A stretch of DNA of 64,000 nt from Terriglobia bacterium (lineage in GTDB: Bacteria > Acidobacteriota > Terriglobia > Bryobacterales > UBA6623). This document shows, in pieces, positions 9,315 to 19,409 of the stretch. The stretch lies in the NCBI GenBank assembly GCA_009841225.1, contig VXMF01000011.1, positions 124,001-188,000 of the forward strand, read 5' to 3'. Within the stretch, counting starts at the first letter, position 1, and each line of letters begins with the position of its first letter. Both the position numbers and the translations under genes were made by a program. The notes below the pieces were generated by a model. That model did no database searches. It was not told the origin of the DNA and was given only the letters and a program-made list of their open reading frames with translations.

Positions 9315-12149
9315 ATGGCGACAGCGCAGCGATTCTCACTCACGTTGGTGGCCATCCTCGCGGTTGCTCCCGCGATTTCCGCCGCGACGCCCGAGCAGGA
9401 CGAGTTCTTCGAGAAACAGATCCGTCCCATCCTGGTGGAAAAGTGCTCCGTCTGCCATGGCGAGCAGCTGCAGACTGCGGGGCTGGACCTGACAACGGCC
9501 GAAGGCTTCTACAAGGGAGGCGAGTCGGGCCCGGTATTTGCAAAGGACGCGCCGTACGCCAGCCGCCTGCTGGAAGCTGTTCGCTACGAGGGCCAGGTCA
9601 AGATGCCCCCGACGGGAAAACTGCCAGACCGTGAAATCGAAGCCCTCGCGAGTTGGATCGGCCAGGGAGCGCCGTGGCCCGGCGCAGAGGTGGAGACTGG
9701 CGTAGGAGACGGTGATGCGGGGCCGCAATGGAGCGCCAGGCAAACGAGCCACTGGGCGTTCCAGCCCATTCGTCCGGAACGGCCTCCGCGCGTGCAGGAC
9801 GAAGGCTGGGCGCAAGCCCCGCTCGACTACTTCATCTTGGCGAAGCTTGAGGAGCAGGGCGTTGCCCCGGCACCCCGCGCTGACCGGCTCACGCTCCTGC
9901 GGCGTGCCAAGTACGACCTACACGGCCTCGCCCCCACGGAGGCTGAAATCCAGGCGTTCTTGGCAGACCAAGCGCCGGGCGCGTTTCGCAGGCTCGTCGA
10001 CCGGCTGCTGGAGTCCCCGCGATATGGCGAGAAGTGGGGGCGCCACTGGCTAGATGTCGCGCGCTACGCAGATTCGACCGGCTTGGACGACGACATCAAG
10101 GTGCCGTACACGTGGCGCTATCGCGACTACGTCATCGACGCCTTCAACCGGGACACTCCGTTCGATCAGTTCATCGTCGAGCAACTCGCCGGCGACCTGC
10201 TGCCGCCGGAGGGGGCCGCCAAGGTCAACCAGAAGGGCGTGATCGCCACGGGTTTCTTGGCGGTTGGAACAAAGCCCTTGGTCCAGCAAGACAAGATCAA
10301 GATGAAGTATGACGTGATCGACGAGCAGATCGACACGATGGCGAAGGCGTTCATGGGGCTCACGATGGGCTGCGCGCGTTGCCACGATCACAAGTTCGAT
10401 CCGATCTCGGCCAAGGACTACTATTCCATGGCCGCGATCTTCGCCAGCGTCAAGAACTTCGCGAGCTTGGACCCCGCCATGACGGTGTCGAAGGTGCATC
10501 TCGAGCCATTGGTTCCACACGACACCTACCGGCGCTACAAGGACCACCAGGACGCGGTCGGCCACACGAAGCGAAGGATCGAGTCCATCGTGGATCTGGA
10601 AATGTACCGGCATGTGATGAAACTTCGCAGCCCGGACTTGGCCCAATACATGGTCGCGGCCTACGAGGTCTACCACGGCGGGGCGGATGTGGAGGCCGTG
10701 GCGGAGCGAGAGCGCCTCGACTGCGAGATGCTGAGATTGTGGGTCCAGTACTTGGAGCCGGGCGAGGATCTCCGGCTGTACCTGCGCGAGTGGGACGAAG
10801 CGGCCGAGACCGACCGCGCAGCGGTAGCCGCGCAATACCAGCAGCGCTTCCGCGACAGGGGCTTGGAGTGGATCGAAGGGCTAGAGAAGTGGCGGCAAGA
10901 GATCGAGGCATGGGACGGCGTCGGCGAGTTCCCTGAGAAGCCCAACCTCGCCCCTGGCTCGGACCGCTTCTTTTCGGAAGTGACTCTGACGGCGTCCAAG
11001 ATGGACGAAGGGGCGGACAGCGGCGACGGGCCGTTCTCGGTGCCCGAGCGGTCGTTGGACTCGATCTTGCCCTCGGCTTCGCGCGGGCGTGTGCAAGAGT
11101 TGCGCCAGGAGCTGGAGCGCCTGGAAGAGTCTGAGCCGGCCAAGCCTCCGATGGCTTACGCCGTAACGGAAGTCGACGGAGTTGACCAGCATGTTTTCGT
11201 TCGCGGAAACCACAACAATCCGGGCGCGGCCGTGCGCCAAGCGTTTCCCGCCATCCTGGCCGGTGACGAGCAAGTTGCGATTGCCAAAGGCGAGGGCCGG
11301 CTGGAACTCGCCAGATGGCTCGCGGCACCGAACCACCCCCTTACGAGCCGGGTGATCGTCAACCGGATCTGGCAATGGCACTTCGGCCAGGGCTTGGTGC
11401 GAACGCCGAACAATTTCGGCGTCATGGGCGAGCGCCCGACGCATCCTGCGTTGCTGGACCACTTGGCGCGCCAGTTCATGAAGGGCGGCTGGTCTGTGAA
11501 GGCCATGCATCGGTCGATCATGCTCTCGAGCACATACCAGATGCAGAGCCATATCTCGGACGAAGCCTGGACGAGGGATTCGGGGAACCGCATGTGGTCG
11601 AGGTTCAATCGCCGGCGGCTGAGCGTCGAGGAGATGCGCGACTCGATGCTGGCGATCGACGGCTCGCTCGACCTGGCCATGGGCGGGGCGCTCACGGAGA
11701 GTCTCGACTCGTACGGTTTCGAAGCAGCCTACGTGCACCCTGACGATACCCGCAGGCGCACTGTCTACTTGCCGATCTATCGCAACAAGATGCCGACCCT
11801 GCTCACGCTGTTCGACTTTGCCGATCCGTCGGCGAGCATCGCCTCCCGGCCGAAGACTAGCGTCGCTCCCCAGGGGCTGTACTTCATGAACAGCGACTTC
11901 GTCCAAGAGCGGGCCCGGGCGCTGGCGAGCCGCTTGCTGCAACTGGACGGCATCGACGATTCCGCCCGCATCGAGAAGGCCTACAGGACCACGCTCACGA
12001 GGACGCCCGAATCGCGGGAAGTGGCCGAAATGCTCGACTACATTGCGGAATACCCGGTTCGCGAGAACGCAGCGGACAAGCGCCTCGAGCGCTGGCAGAG
12101 CCTGTGCCGCCTGCTGTTGGGCTCGAACGAATTCAACTACGTCAACTGA
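9315..12149 (+). CDS. PSD1 protein: cytochrome c-like domain + DUF1549 + DUF1553
   Basis: This is an exported 944-residue protein of the planctomycete-type cytochrome (PSCyt1)/DUF1549/DUF1553 family. ATG 9315 opens a signal peptide (ATAQRFSLTLVAILAVAPAISA). Next come a heme-binding segment (KCSVCHGEQLQTAGLDL), DUF1549 (residues ~165-370, with WGRHWLDVARYADSTG and a second CxxCH motif, GCARCHDHKFDPI), a central helical stretch rich in Glu, and DUF1553 (~650-930, with PLTSRVIVNRIWQWHFGQGLV). The biochemical role is unproven; PSD1 proteins are proposed to be periplasmic redox or carbohydrate-handling proteins. A DUF1501 gene follows nine bases later, the usual partner, and another PSD1/DUF1501 pair comes next. 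Confidence 0.88.
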   Translation: MATAQRFSLTLVAILAVAPAISAATPEQDEFFEKQIRPILVEKCSVCHGEQLQTAGLDLTTAEGFYKGGESGPVFAKDAPYASRLLEAVRYEGQVKMPPTGKLPDREIEALASWIGQGAPWPGAEVETGVGDGDAGPQWSARQTSHWAFQPIRPERPPRVQDEGWAQAPLDYFILAKLEEQGVAPAPRADRLTLLRRAKYDLHGLAPTEAEIQAFLADQAPGAFRRLVDRLLESPRYGEKWGRHWLDVARYADSTGLDDDIKVPYTWRYRDYVIDAFNRDTPFDQFIVEQLAGDLLPPEGAAKVNQKGVIATGFLAVGTKPLVQQDKIKMKYDVIDEQIDTMAKAFMGLTMGCARCHDHKFDPISAKDYYSMAAIFASVKNFASLDPAMTVSKVHLEPLVPHDTYRRYKDHQDAVGHTKRRIESIVDLEMYRHVMKLRSPDLAQYMVAAYEVYHGGADVEAVAERERLDCEMLRLWVQYLEPGEDLRLYLREWDEAAETDRAAVAAQYQQRFRDRGLEWIEGLEKWRQEIEAWDGVGEFPEKPNLAPGSDRFFSEVTLTASKMDEGADSGDGPFSVPERSLDSILPSASRGRVQELRQELERLEESEPAKPPMAYAVTEVDGVDQHVFVRGNHNNPGAAVRQAFPAILAGDEQVAIAKGEGRLELARWLAAPNHPLTSRVIVNRIWQWHFGQGLVRTPNNFGVMGERPTHPALLDHLARQFMKGGWSVKAMHRSIMLSSTYQMQSHISDEAWTRDSGNRMWSRFNRRRLSVEEMRDSMLAIDGSLDLAMGGALTESLDSYGFEAAYVHPDDTRRRTVYLPIYRNKMPTLLTLFDFADPSASIASRPKTSVAPQGLYFMNSDFVQERARALASRLLQLDGIDDSARIEKAYRTTLTRTPESREVAEMLDYIAEYPVRENAADKRLERWQSLCRLLLGSNEFNYVN

Positions 12150-12158
12150 GGAGGAACA

Positions 12159-13601
12159 GTGAACAGCAACGGCGGGCTGCAATCGGTTTCGAGGCGACAG
12201 CTCCTGCGCCAGACAGGCTTGGGTTTCGCTGCACTCGGTTTGGACGTCTTGCTGGCAGAGCAAGCCGAGCTGCGCGCGGCACCAGCGGTTGGGAGCCCCA
12301 TCGCACCCAAGCGGCCGCACTTCGCCCCCAAGGCGAAGAACGTCATCTTTCTCTTTATGCACGGCGGCCCCTCCCACCTCGACACGTTCGACCCCAAGCC
12401 GCGCCTGGAGGCGGACGCGGGCAAGCCGATGCCGATCAAGAAAGAGGTGTCGTTCACCCCGCCGGACGAGGTCGGGGGGCTGATGCCGTCGCCCTTCGAG
12501 TTCAGCCGCTACGGGGAGTGCGGCACTCCGGTAAGTAGCCTCTTCCCCAGCTTGGGCGCATGCGTCGACGACCTCTGCGTGGTCCGCTCAATGGTTGGCG
12601 ACGCCGTCGACCACGGCGGTGCAATGTTGCAACTGCACACCGGCGCGTTCAACTTCACGCGACCGAGCCTCGGGTCTTGGGTGCTGTATGGCCTCGGTTC
12701 CGAGAATCAGAACCTGCCGGGCTTTATCACCATCAAGCCGACCTTGTGGCACGGCGGGGGGAAGAACTGGAGTTCGGCGTTCTTGCCGTCCTCCTACCAA
12801 GGGACTCCGATCGGCTATGCCCCGATGAACGTGGATGACGTCAGGAAAGAGCCCATCGAGCATTTGGTCAACAAGAACGTGACTTCGGATCAGCAGCGTT
12901 ATGAGCTGGACATGCTGCAGAAGATCAACCGGCGGCACGCAGCCGACAAGGCACACGATCCCGAATTGGAGGCTCGCATGCAGTCGTTGGAATTGGCGTT
13001 CCGCATGCAGATGGAAGCCCCGGAGGCCCTGGCCACGAATGATGAGTCGGAAGCCACCAAGAAGCTCTACGGCATCGACGACTCCGCCACGAGCGACTTC
13101 GGCTGGCAGTGCCTAATGGCTCGGAGGCTGGTGGAGAGGGGCGTGCGCTTCGTCCAATGCACACACAGTGGTCACGAAGAGAAATGGGATCACCACCGCC
13201 AGGTGGCTCGGCGCCACTATGCGTCCGCCAAAGAGATCGACAGGCCGATCGCCGGGTTGATACAAGATCTCAAGGCTCGCGGGCTGCTTCAAGACACGCT
13301 TGTGATGTGGGGCGGAGAGTTCGGCCGCACGCCGTATGCGGAGAGCGATGGGCGCGATCACAATCCGTACGGCTACACGATGTGGCTGTCGGGCGGCGGC
13401 GTCAAGGGCGGGATGATACACGGCGCGACGGATGAGTTCGGCTATCACGCCGTTGAGAACCGCATGCATATCCATGATCTGCATGCGACGATTCTTCATC
13501 TGCTGGGTTTCGATCACGAAAGGCTGACGTATCGTTTCGACGGTCGCGACTTCCGGCTAACGGATGTCCACGGGACCGTCGTCAGCGACATCTTGGCGTA
13601 A
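12159..13601 (+). CDS. DUF1501 family protein (sulfatase-like fold), exported
   Basis: This 480-residue protein belongs to the DUF1501 family, which is distantly related to alkaline phosphatase/sulfatase folds and is almost always paired with PSD1 genes. The GTG start at 12159 is supported by GAGGAGG in the gap after the preceding gene. The N-terminus SRRQLLRQTGLGFAALGLDVLLA resembles a twin-arginine signal. Family blocks seen are FLFMHGGPSHLDTFDPKP, LPGFITIKP, GWQCLMARRLVERGVRFVQ, LVMWGGEFGRTPYAES and GRDHNPYGYTMWLSGGGVKGG. Metal-binding Asp/His residues probably lie in the HGGPSHLDTFD and GRDHNP segments. The substrate is unknown. It is co-transcribed with the PSD1 genes on either side. Confidence 0.87.
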   Translation: MNSNGGLQSVSRRQLLRQTGLGFAALGLDVLLAEQAELRAAPAVGSPIAPKRPHFAPKAKNVIFLFMHGGPSHLDTFDPKPRLEADAGKPMPIKKEVSFTPPDEVGGLMPSPFEFSRYGECGTPVSSLFPSLGACVDDLCVVRSMVGDAVDHGGAMLQLHTGAFNFTRPSLGSWVLYGLGSENQNLPGFITIKPTLWHGGGKNWSSAFLPSSYQGTPIGYAPMNVDDVRKEPIEHLVNKNVTSDQQRYELDMLQKINRRHAADKAHDPELEARMQSLELAFRMQMEAPEALATNDESEATKKLYGIDDSATSDFGWQCLMARRLVERGVRFVQCTHSGHEEKWDHHRQVARRHYASAKEIDRPIAGLIQDLKARGLLQDTLVMWGGEFGRTPYAESDGRDHNPYGYTMWLSGGGVKGGMIHGATDEFGYHAVENRMHIHDLHATILHLLGFDHERLTYRFDGRDFRLTDVHGTVVSDILA

Positions 13602-13613
13602 GGGCGCTCGCCA

Positions 13614-16550
13614 ATGCCCGGATCGCGGCTCTTCTGGTCTGCCGAGGGTCGCTTCGTGGTTCTCGTGCCTGCGCTCCTTGTTTCGGTCCTTGGGCGCGGC
13701 CCCATTGCCGCCGCAAGCACGCCGCCGACCTTTGACGAAGACATTCGACCGATCCTGGAGGCCAACTGCGTTTCCTGCCATGGCGGTGACGCACCACAGC
13801 AGGGGCTGGACCTGCGCACGTCCCGAGCCATCCTGAGGGGAGGAAGTTCCGGGCCCGCCGTTGAAATCGGTTCCTCTGCGAACAGCGCCTTGGTCGAGCG
13901 GATCGTCGCTGGCACGATGCCTCCAGGCGACTTGAGCTTGACAGAGAGCGAAATCGCACTCATTCGGCACTGGATCGACAACGGTGCCGCGCACGAAGCT
14001 GGCGAGTTGGGCGCAGAGCTTGTCACGGACCGCGACGTACTTCCGATCTTTCAAGCGCGCTGCGTTGTCTGTCATGGCAAGCGGGAGCAGCGCGGAGGCT
14101 TGGATCTTCGGACGCGAGAAGCGCGCCTGGCTGGGGGCGACTCTGGTCCCGCGCTGGTGCCCGGCGCCCCGGACGCCAGTCTGATCATTCAGAAGGTCGA
14201 AGCGGGAGAGATGCCGCCGCCCGATATGCAGTACGACTACGCGGTCCGCAACCCGACGGATGCGGAAGTCGCAACACTCAGAGAATGGGTGGCCGCCGGA
14301 GCACCGCCCGCTCCAGAAGAAGTCGCGTCTCCGGAACCGACGCCGCAGCTCGCAGAGGGAGACGGCGATCACTGGGCCTTCCTTCCCCCGCAACGGCCAG
14401 CTGTCCCGAAAGTCACCAGCCAGGCGATGGTGTCAAACGCAGTCGACGCTTTCCTGCTGAGAAAGCTTGAGGAAAGGGGACTCTCGTATTCCGAGGAGGC
14501 GGCACCTCTGACGCTATTGCGCCGAGCTTACCTCCACCTGACGGGAATGCCGCCGCCGCCCCAAGAGATTGAGCGCTACCTGCAAGATGACCGCGATAAC
14601 CGCTACCAGCTATTGATCGAGCGATTGTTGGATGCGCCGGAGTACGGCGAACGCTGGGCCCGCCACTGGCTGGACGTTGCCGGCCATATCGACACCGAGG
14701 GCTTTGGCGAGTACGCGCCCCGGCGCCAGAACGCCTGGCGCTATCGGGACTATGTCATTCGCGCATTCAACCAGGACAAGCCCTTCGATGAGTTCCTTAC
14801 CGAGCAGATCGCGGGTGACGAACTTGCCCCTTGGAAGGATCAAGAGGCGACGCCCGAACTCATCGAGCGCCTGGCCGCGACCGGATTCCTGCGCACGGCA
14901 CCCGACCCAACATGGGAGATCGAGTTCGCCTTCCTCGACGAGCGGATGAATGTCATCGCCGACGAGGTGCATATTCTCGGATCGGGTCTGCTCGGGCTGA
15001 CCGTGGGCTGCGCCCGTTGCCACGATCACAAGTTCGATCCGATCACCCACCGCGATTACTACTCAATGGGCGCGATCCTGCAGGCAGCCTACGACCCGTA
15101 CGACTGGCTCCAGCCCAAGCAGCGCGTGCTCGACATCGGACTGGCAAGCGAGAAACAGGAGGTCGACGAATTCAACGCGCCGCTCAAGTCCAAGATCGAG
15201 CGTCTTGAGAAATCCTTGGAAAAGGAAGCAGCCCCCTACGAGCAACAGTTGCTGGACGAACGGCTGGCGAAACTGCCCGAAGACGTCCGCGAGGACCTGC
15301 TCAGGCTGTCGGAGACAGCCGAAGACGAGCGCACCGAGGTCCAGCGGTACCTAGCCAAGCAGTTCAAGCAGACGCTTGAGATTTCCACCAACGACCTCAA
15401 GGAACGATTCGAGTCATTCAAGACAAAGGCCGAACCAATTCAGAAACAGGTCAAGGAAGCCAGGGACCAGCTGAAGCCAGCCCCCGGTGTCCACGGGCTC
15501 GTAGACATGGGCGGCGAACCATCGACCAGCTACCTGTTGCTACGCGGCGATGCGTTCACCCCGGGACAGCCGGTCGAACCAGGAGTTCCGGCATTCCTGA
15601 CGACCCACCTCGACCCCTTCGAGGTTGTCGCTCCCTGGCCAGGGGCGGATTCAAGCGGTCGCCGGCTGGCGCTGGCCCGTTGGCTCACGCAACCCAATCA
15701 CCCGCTTACGGCGAGAGTGATGGTCAACCGGATGTGGATGCGCCATTTCGGCCGCGGGCTCGTCGCATCGCCCGACAACTTCGGTCTCACCGGCGAGTCC
15801 CCGTCGCATCCTGAACTGCTCGACTGGCTCGCGACAGAGTTTGTGCGCAGCGGCTGGAGTATGAAGCACATGCACCGCCTGATGATGAATTCCACCGCGT
15901 ATCGACAGGATTCGCGGAAGGATGGCGAAGCCATGGCTACGGACCCTGACAACGTCTTGCTGTCGCGGATGACAATGCGACGGATGGATGCCGAGCAACT
16001 GTATGACTCCATCCTGATGGCTACAAGCCGCCTTGACCCCACACGATTCGGCCCGCCCTCGGACTTGGATCTGAGTGACGACGGCGAGTACCGCGCTACC
16101 GGCACGGCTCAGGGTTTTCGCCGCAGTGTGTACACCCTGCAGCAGCCGCGCACTCCGATTTCGCTGCTGGAAGCGTTTGACCTTCCGCAGTTGGCACCCA
16201 ATTGCATCGTGCGGAATCAGTCCAATGTTCCGACTCAGGCGTTGCATCTGATGAACAGCAAATGGACTTGGGAACTGTCACGATACATGGCCGGAAGGAT
16301 CATTGACGCTGCCGGGAACGACTCCGAGGAGCCAGTGCGAGAGGTCTTTCTACGAGCCTTGTCGCGTCCACCGTCGCGGTCCGAGACCAGCGAGTCCGTG
16401 GCGGCACTAGACGAGTTGCGGAGCAGCTGGGTCGAGAGGCTGATGAGCGACCGACGCGAAGCTCCGATCGAGGCAACCGCCAGATGGCTGGCGCTGGCGA
16501 ACCTATGTCACACCGTGCTGAATTCCGCGGAATTCGCCTTCATTGATTGA
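13614..16550 (+). CDS. PSD1 protein with two cytochrome c-like domains + DUF1549 + DUF1553
   Basis: This is the second PSD1 protein of the locus (978 residues), starting 12 bases after the DUF1501 gene. After a signal peptide it has two tandem CxxCH domains (NCVSCHGGDAPQQGLDLRT near residue 50 and RCVVCHGKREQRGGLDLRT near 150). DUF1549 follows (about 270-490, including WARHWLDVAG and GCARCHDHKFDPI, a third CxxCH), then a charged helical middle part and DUF1553 (about 690-970). The duplicated heme domain distinguishes it from the first PSD1 protein, which has one. Such tandem units suggest a periplasmic multi-heme electron carrier tied to a catabolic step, but no substrate can be read from the sequence. 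Confidence 0.87.
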   Translation: MPGSRLFWSAEGRFVVLVPALLVSVLGRGPIAAASTPPTFDEDIRPILEANCVSCHGGDAPQQGLDLRTSRAILRGGSSGPAVEIGSSANSALVERIVAGTMPPGDLSLTESEIALIRHWIDNGAAHEAGELGAELVTDRDVLPIFQARCVVCHGKREQRGGLDLRTREARLAGGDSGPALVPGAPDASLIIQKVEAGEMPPPDMQYDYAVRNPTDAEVATLREWVAAGAPPAPEEVASPEPTPQLAEGDGDHWAFLPPQRPAVPKVTSQAMVSNAVDAFLLRKLEERGLSYSEEAAPLTLLRRAYLHLTGMPPPPQEIERYLQDDRDNRYQLLIERLLDAPEYGERWARHWLDVAGHIDTEGFGEYAPRRQNAWRYRDYVIRAFNQDKPFDEFLTEQIAGDELAPWKDQEATPELIERLAATGFLRTAPDPTWEIEFAFLDERMNVIADEVHILGSGLLGLTVGCARCHDHKFDPITHRDYYSMGAILQAAYDPYDWLQPKQRVLDIGLASEKQEVDEFNAPLKSKIERLEKSLEKEAAPYEQQLLDERLAKLPEDVREDLLRLSETAEDERTEVQRYLAKQFKQTLEISTNDLKERFESFKTKAEPIQKQVKEARDQLKPAPGVHGLVDMGGEPSTSYLLLRGDAFTPGQPVEPGVPAFLTTHLDPFEVVAPWPGADSSGRRLALARWLTQPNHPLTARVMVNRMWMRHFGRGLVASPDNFGLTGESPSHPELLDWLATEFVRSGWSMKHMHRLMMNSTAYRQDSRKDGEAMATDPDNVLLSRMTMRRMDAEQLYDSILMATSRLDPTRFGPPSDLDLSDDGEYRATGTAQGFRRSVYTLQQPRTPISLLEAFDLPQLAPNCIVRNQSNVPTQALHLMNSKWTWELSRYMAGRIIDAAGNDSEEPVREVFLRALSRPPSRSETSESVAALDELRSSWVERLMSDRREAPIEATARWLALANLCHTVLNSAEFAFID

Positions 16551-16559
16551 GATGGCCCA

Positions 16560-18050
16560 ATGTCGCTAGGAAGAATTCCTCTCGAATCTGTGCGCGCCCG
16601 TAAGCGAACCGCCATGGGACGGCGTGATTTCTTCTCGCGTATCAGCGACGGCTTGCACGGTGCCGGGCTCGCCTACTTGCTCGGGGCGGACTTGTTCTCG
16701 CCGAATCCAGCCCTGGCTGCTACCGGAGCTTCGCCGGCGTTTGACCTCGCCCCGAAGCCCGCCCACTTCGAGCCCAAGGCGAAGGCTGTGATTCAGCTCT
16801 TCATGCACGGCGGCCCGAGTCAGGTCGATCTCTTCGACCCGAAGCCGGATCTGACCAAGTACGTGGGGAAGACGCCGAGTAGAGACCTGACGGCCGTCGC
16901 AGTGAGCCCGCAACAGAACGCAGGCATTCTGCCCTCGCCCTACCAGTTCGGGAGGCATGGAGAGTCGGGCCTGGAGTTTTCGGAATTGCTCCCGCACATT
17001 TCCGAATGCGCGGACGATATCGCGTTGATCCGGTCGATGTTCACCGATACGCAGAATCACGAAACGGCTCTCAACATGATTCATTCCGGGCGGCTGCTGG
17101 GCAACCGACCGACGATCGGCTCGTGGGTCAGCTACGGGCTGGGCACGGAGAACCAAAACCTTCCGGCCTATGTCGTGCTCGACGACCCCAAGGGATTGCC
17201 AATCGGCGGAATTGACAATTGGCAGGCGGCTTGGCTGCCACCGATCTACCAAGGAACGCGTTTTCGAGCCCAAGGTACGCCCGTCCTCAACCTCGACCCG
17301 CGTCCAGAGTGGCCTGAAGCGGTCCTTGATGTCGAAAGGCGTCTGCTGCGTCAGCTCGACCAAGCTCACGTTAGAAGGCGCCCGCATGAGGCGGACCTGA
17401 CCGCGCGTATCTCAGCCTACGAGCTGGCGGCTCGAATGCAGCTGGCGGCGACCGATGCTTTGGACTTGGAGCAGGAAGACGAAAAGACAAAGGAGATGTA
17501 CGGTCTTAACGACGCACTGACCGAATCGTACGGCAGGCGCTGCCTGATGGCGCGCCGTCTAGTTGAGCGTGGAGTTCGCTTCGTACAGCTCTACATCGAG
17601 CAACAAATCTGGGACACTCACACCAAACTGGATGAGGGCCTGCGATACAGTTGCGGAAAGACAGACAGGCCCTCTGCCGCGCTCTTGAAAGATCTCAAGC
17701 AACGTGGCCTGCTTGAGGACACTCTGGTGATCTGGGGCGGGGAGTTCGGTCGGCTGCCGCTGGGCCAGGGCGATTCGAACAACAAGAGCAGCCTGGGACG
17801 GGATCACGGCCCCAACGGCTTTACCCTCTGGATGGCGGGTGGCGGAGTGAAGGGTGGCACCGTTTACGGGGCCACCGACGAGCTAGGAAACCACGCCGTG
17901 GAAAACCCTGTCAGCGTGCATGACTTCCACGCCACTGTCCTGAGCCTCTTGGGCATGAACTTCCGCGACTTGGTCTACCGTCGCCATGGCTTGGACGAAC
18001 GCTTGACGGATCAGTTCCCCGCGCGCGTGATCGAAGACCTGATCGCCTGA
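16560..18050 (+). CDS. DUF1501 family protein, second copy
   Basis: This 496-residue paralogue of the protein at 12159-13601 follows its PSD1 partner by nine bases. It shows the family blocks IQLFMHGGPSQVDLFDPKP, LPAYVVLDDP, RRCLMARRLVERGVRFVQLY, LVIWGGEFGRLPLGQGDS and GRDHGPNGFTLWMAGGGVKGG. ATG 16560 is used; ATG 16614 (MGRRDFFSRISDGLHGAG, with a twin-arginine-like RR) is an alternative that would put the export signal at the very N-terminus. Function is unproven, as for all DUF1501 proteins. It closes the receptor-PSD1-DUF1501 run; the next gene is on the opposite strand. Confidence 0.85.
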   Translation: MSLGRIPLESVRARKRTAMGRRDFFSRISDGLHGAGLAYLLGADLFSPNPALAATGASPAFDLAPKPAHFEPKAKAVIQLFMHGGPSQVDLFDPKPDLTKYVGKTPSRDLTAVAVSPQQNAGILPSPYQFGRHGESGLEFSELLPHISECADDIALIRSMFTDTQNHETALNMIHSGRLLGNRPTIGSWVSYGLGTENQNLPAYVVLDDPKGLPIGGIDNWQAAWLPPIYQGTRFRAQGTPVLNLDPRPEWPEAVLDVERRLLRQLDQAHVRRRPHEADLTARISAYELAARMQLAATDALDLEQEDEKTKEMYGLNDALTESYGRRCLMARRLVERGVRFVQLYIEQQIWDTHTKLDEGLRYSCGKTDRPSAALLKDLKQRGLLEDTLVIWGGEFGRLPLGQGDSNNKSSLGRDHGPNGFTLWMAGGGVKGGTVYGATDELGNHAVENPVSVHDFHATVLSLLGMNFRDLVYRRHGLDERLTDQFPARVIEDLIA

Positions 18051-18095
18051 CTCCGAGCGGGGCCTCGCGGCTTCTGCCGTCGACGCCGATTCGGA

Positions 18096-19367
18096 TTACA
18101 AATCGGAATTCACGACGTAGACCGTCTTGCCGTCGCGCACTTCCATGCGCCCGCCGTTCTCTAGGATGGCGGTCTTGGCGACGGCGGCGATCCGCTCGAC
18201 GATTTCATCGATCGGCGTCCGCAGTCGTATTTCGTCGCGAGAGATGTTGACGTACTGGTTGTTGAACGGCTTGTCCCATGTGCCCCGGAGGGGGAGCTCC
18301 ATGGTCAGCTTGACAGCTGCGTCGCCCATGCCGCTCAGCCCATTGAGGACCCCGATCAGCCCTGCGGTGGTCGCCGCTTGGTTGTCACAGTCATAGCCGG
18401 CCGACGTCGCAATACCGACAGTCTGTATAAAGTCGCCCTCGCCGTAGAGAACCGCCATGATTCCGGTCAGCCCGTTGGCCAGCGACGAGACCACGCTCAC
18501 CGGCGCTTCGTACGACCCCTTCTTGTAGGCATAGTACTTTTCGTGGATCTTGTCTCGCGTGTCGCGCCAGTTGTCGAACTCGGAGTGCCACTTGACCACA
18601 TCGCGAATACCCTCTGCGAACGGCCCCTCGTTGGGCACCGCCTTGATTCCGATATCGACTAGCTTGCGCACGTCCTTCTCGAAGAACGCCGCACTGATCA
18701 TCGCCCCGTAGGCTATGGTCGGGTGGGTGCCCCAATCGTCATTGGTAATGCGAGCACCCCACAGCGCCCGCTCTGCCGCCTTTTGAGTCATCCCAGGATA
18801 GAAGGCGCTCCAGATCTCGTTGACCAACTGTGGGTCGATTTGGAACCAGTGCTTGTTGTTCTCCTTGCGACCGGTGTCTGGGGCAACCAGTCCTTGGTCC
18901 ATCAAGTTGCGCGCTTCTCGGTTCGCAACCCAGATGTAATCGTTGATGTGGGTCTTCCACATCTGGGTGATCTCGGGATACGTGATGTCCAAGCCGTACT
19001 TCTCCACCGCGTGCAAGGTGACGAACTCGATGTCCGTGTCGTCGTCGCTGAACGCACCGCCAAGCGTCTGGGCCATGAGCGGTATGAACCCTCGCCGGTC
19101 TTTCGAATTGATCTTGAGTTCCGGGCTGCCGTCGTAGTCGGCCGTATATATCCGGTCGACTAGGACCGGGATCGGCTCTTCCACATAGTTGTTTTCGAAC
19201 GGAAAGCCGATGTAGTTGCCGAGCAGTTGCCCGATCCAGAAGCCGGACATCTTGTCCATCAGCTCGTCGTGGCTGATGACGCGCTCTTCCGCCGTCGCGT
19301 CATCGACGAACACAGCCGAAGACAGCGCCAGCGCGGTGATCATTCCGAAGTGACTCGCTCGTTTCAT
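18096..19367 (-). CDS. Exported ADP-ribosylglycohydrolase-fold protein (copy 1)
   Basis: This 423-residue protein has a signal peptide (KRASHFGMITALALSSAVFVDDATA) and the all-helical ADP-ribosylglycohydrolase (DraG/ARH) fold. Acidic metal-ligand motifs are visible: SDDDTDIE at residues 107-114 and GYDCDNQAATTAG around 325-337 (D326, D328). The second differs from the usual GGDTDT form by having DxDN, and it is shared with copy 3. Export argues against the classical cytoplasmic role of removing ADP-ribose from proteins; a periplasmic N- or O-glycoside hydrolase is more plausible. It lies 42 bases downstream of copy 2 on the same strand, so the two are likely co-transcribed. Its closest relative here is the plus-strand copy at 25426. 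Confidence 0.8.
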   Translation of the reverse strand: MKRASHFGMITALALSSAVFVDDATAEERVISHDELMDKMSGFWIGQLLGNYIGFPFENNYVEEPIPVLVDRIYTADYDGSPELKINSKDRRGFIPLMAQTLGGAFSDDDTDIEFVTLHAVEKYGLDITYPEITQMWKTHINDYIWVANREARNLMDQGLVAPDTGRKENNKHWFQIDPQLVNEIWSAFYPGMTQKAAERALWGARITNDDWGTHPTIAYGAMISAAFFEKDVRKLVDIGIKAVPNEGPFAEGIRDVVKWHSEFDNWRDTRDKIHEKYYAYKKGSYEAPVSVVSSLANGLTGIMAVLYGEGDFIQTVGIATSAGYDCDNQAATTAGLIGVLNGLSGMGDAAVKLTMELPLRGTWDKPFNNQYVNISRDEIRLRTPIDEIVERIAAVAKTAILENGGRMEVRDGKTVYVVNSDL

Positions 19368-19409
19368 GTGCGTTTCCTCCCGTTACTGCCCAATCCCTTG
19401 TCGATCCAC

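Noticed and set aside
7129..9339. Very long minus-strand open frame (about 736 codons) opposite the TonB receptor gene
   Set aside because: It lies entirely over the receptor gene and reads as Arg/Val-rich low-complexity sequence without any family motif; it is a GC-rich shadow frame.
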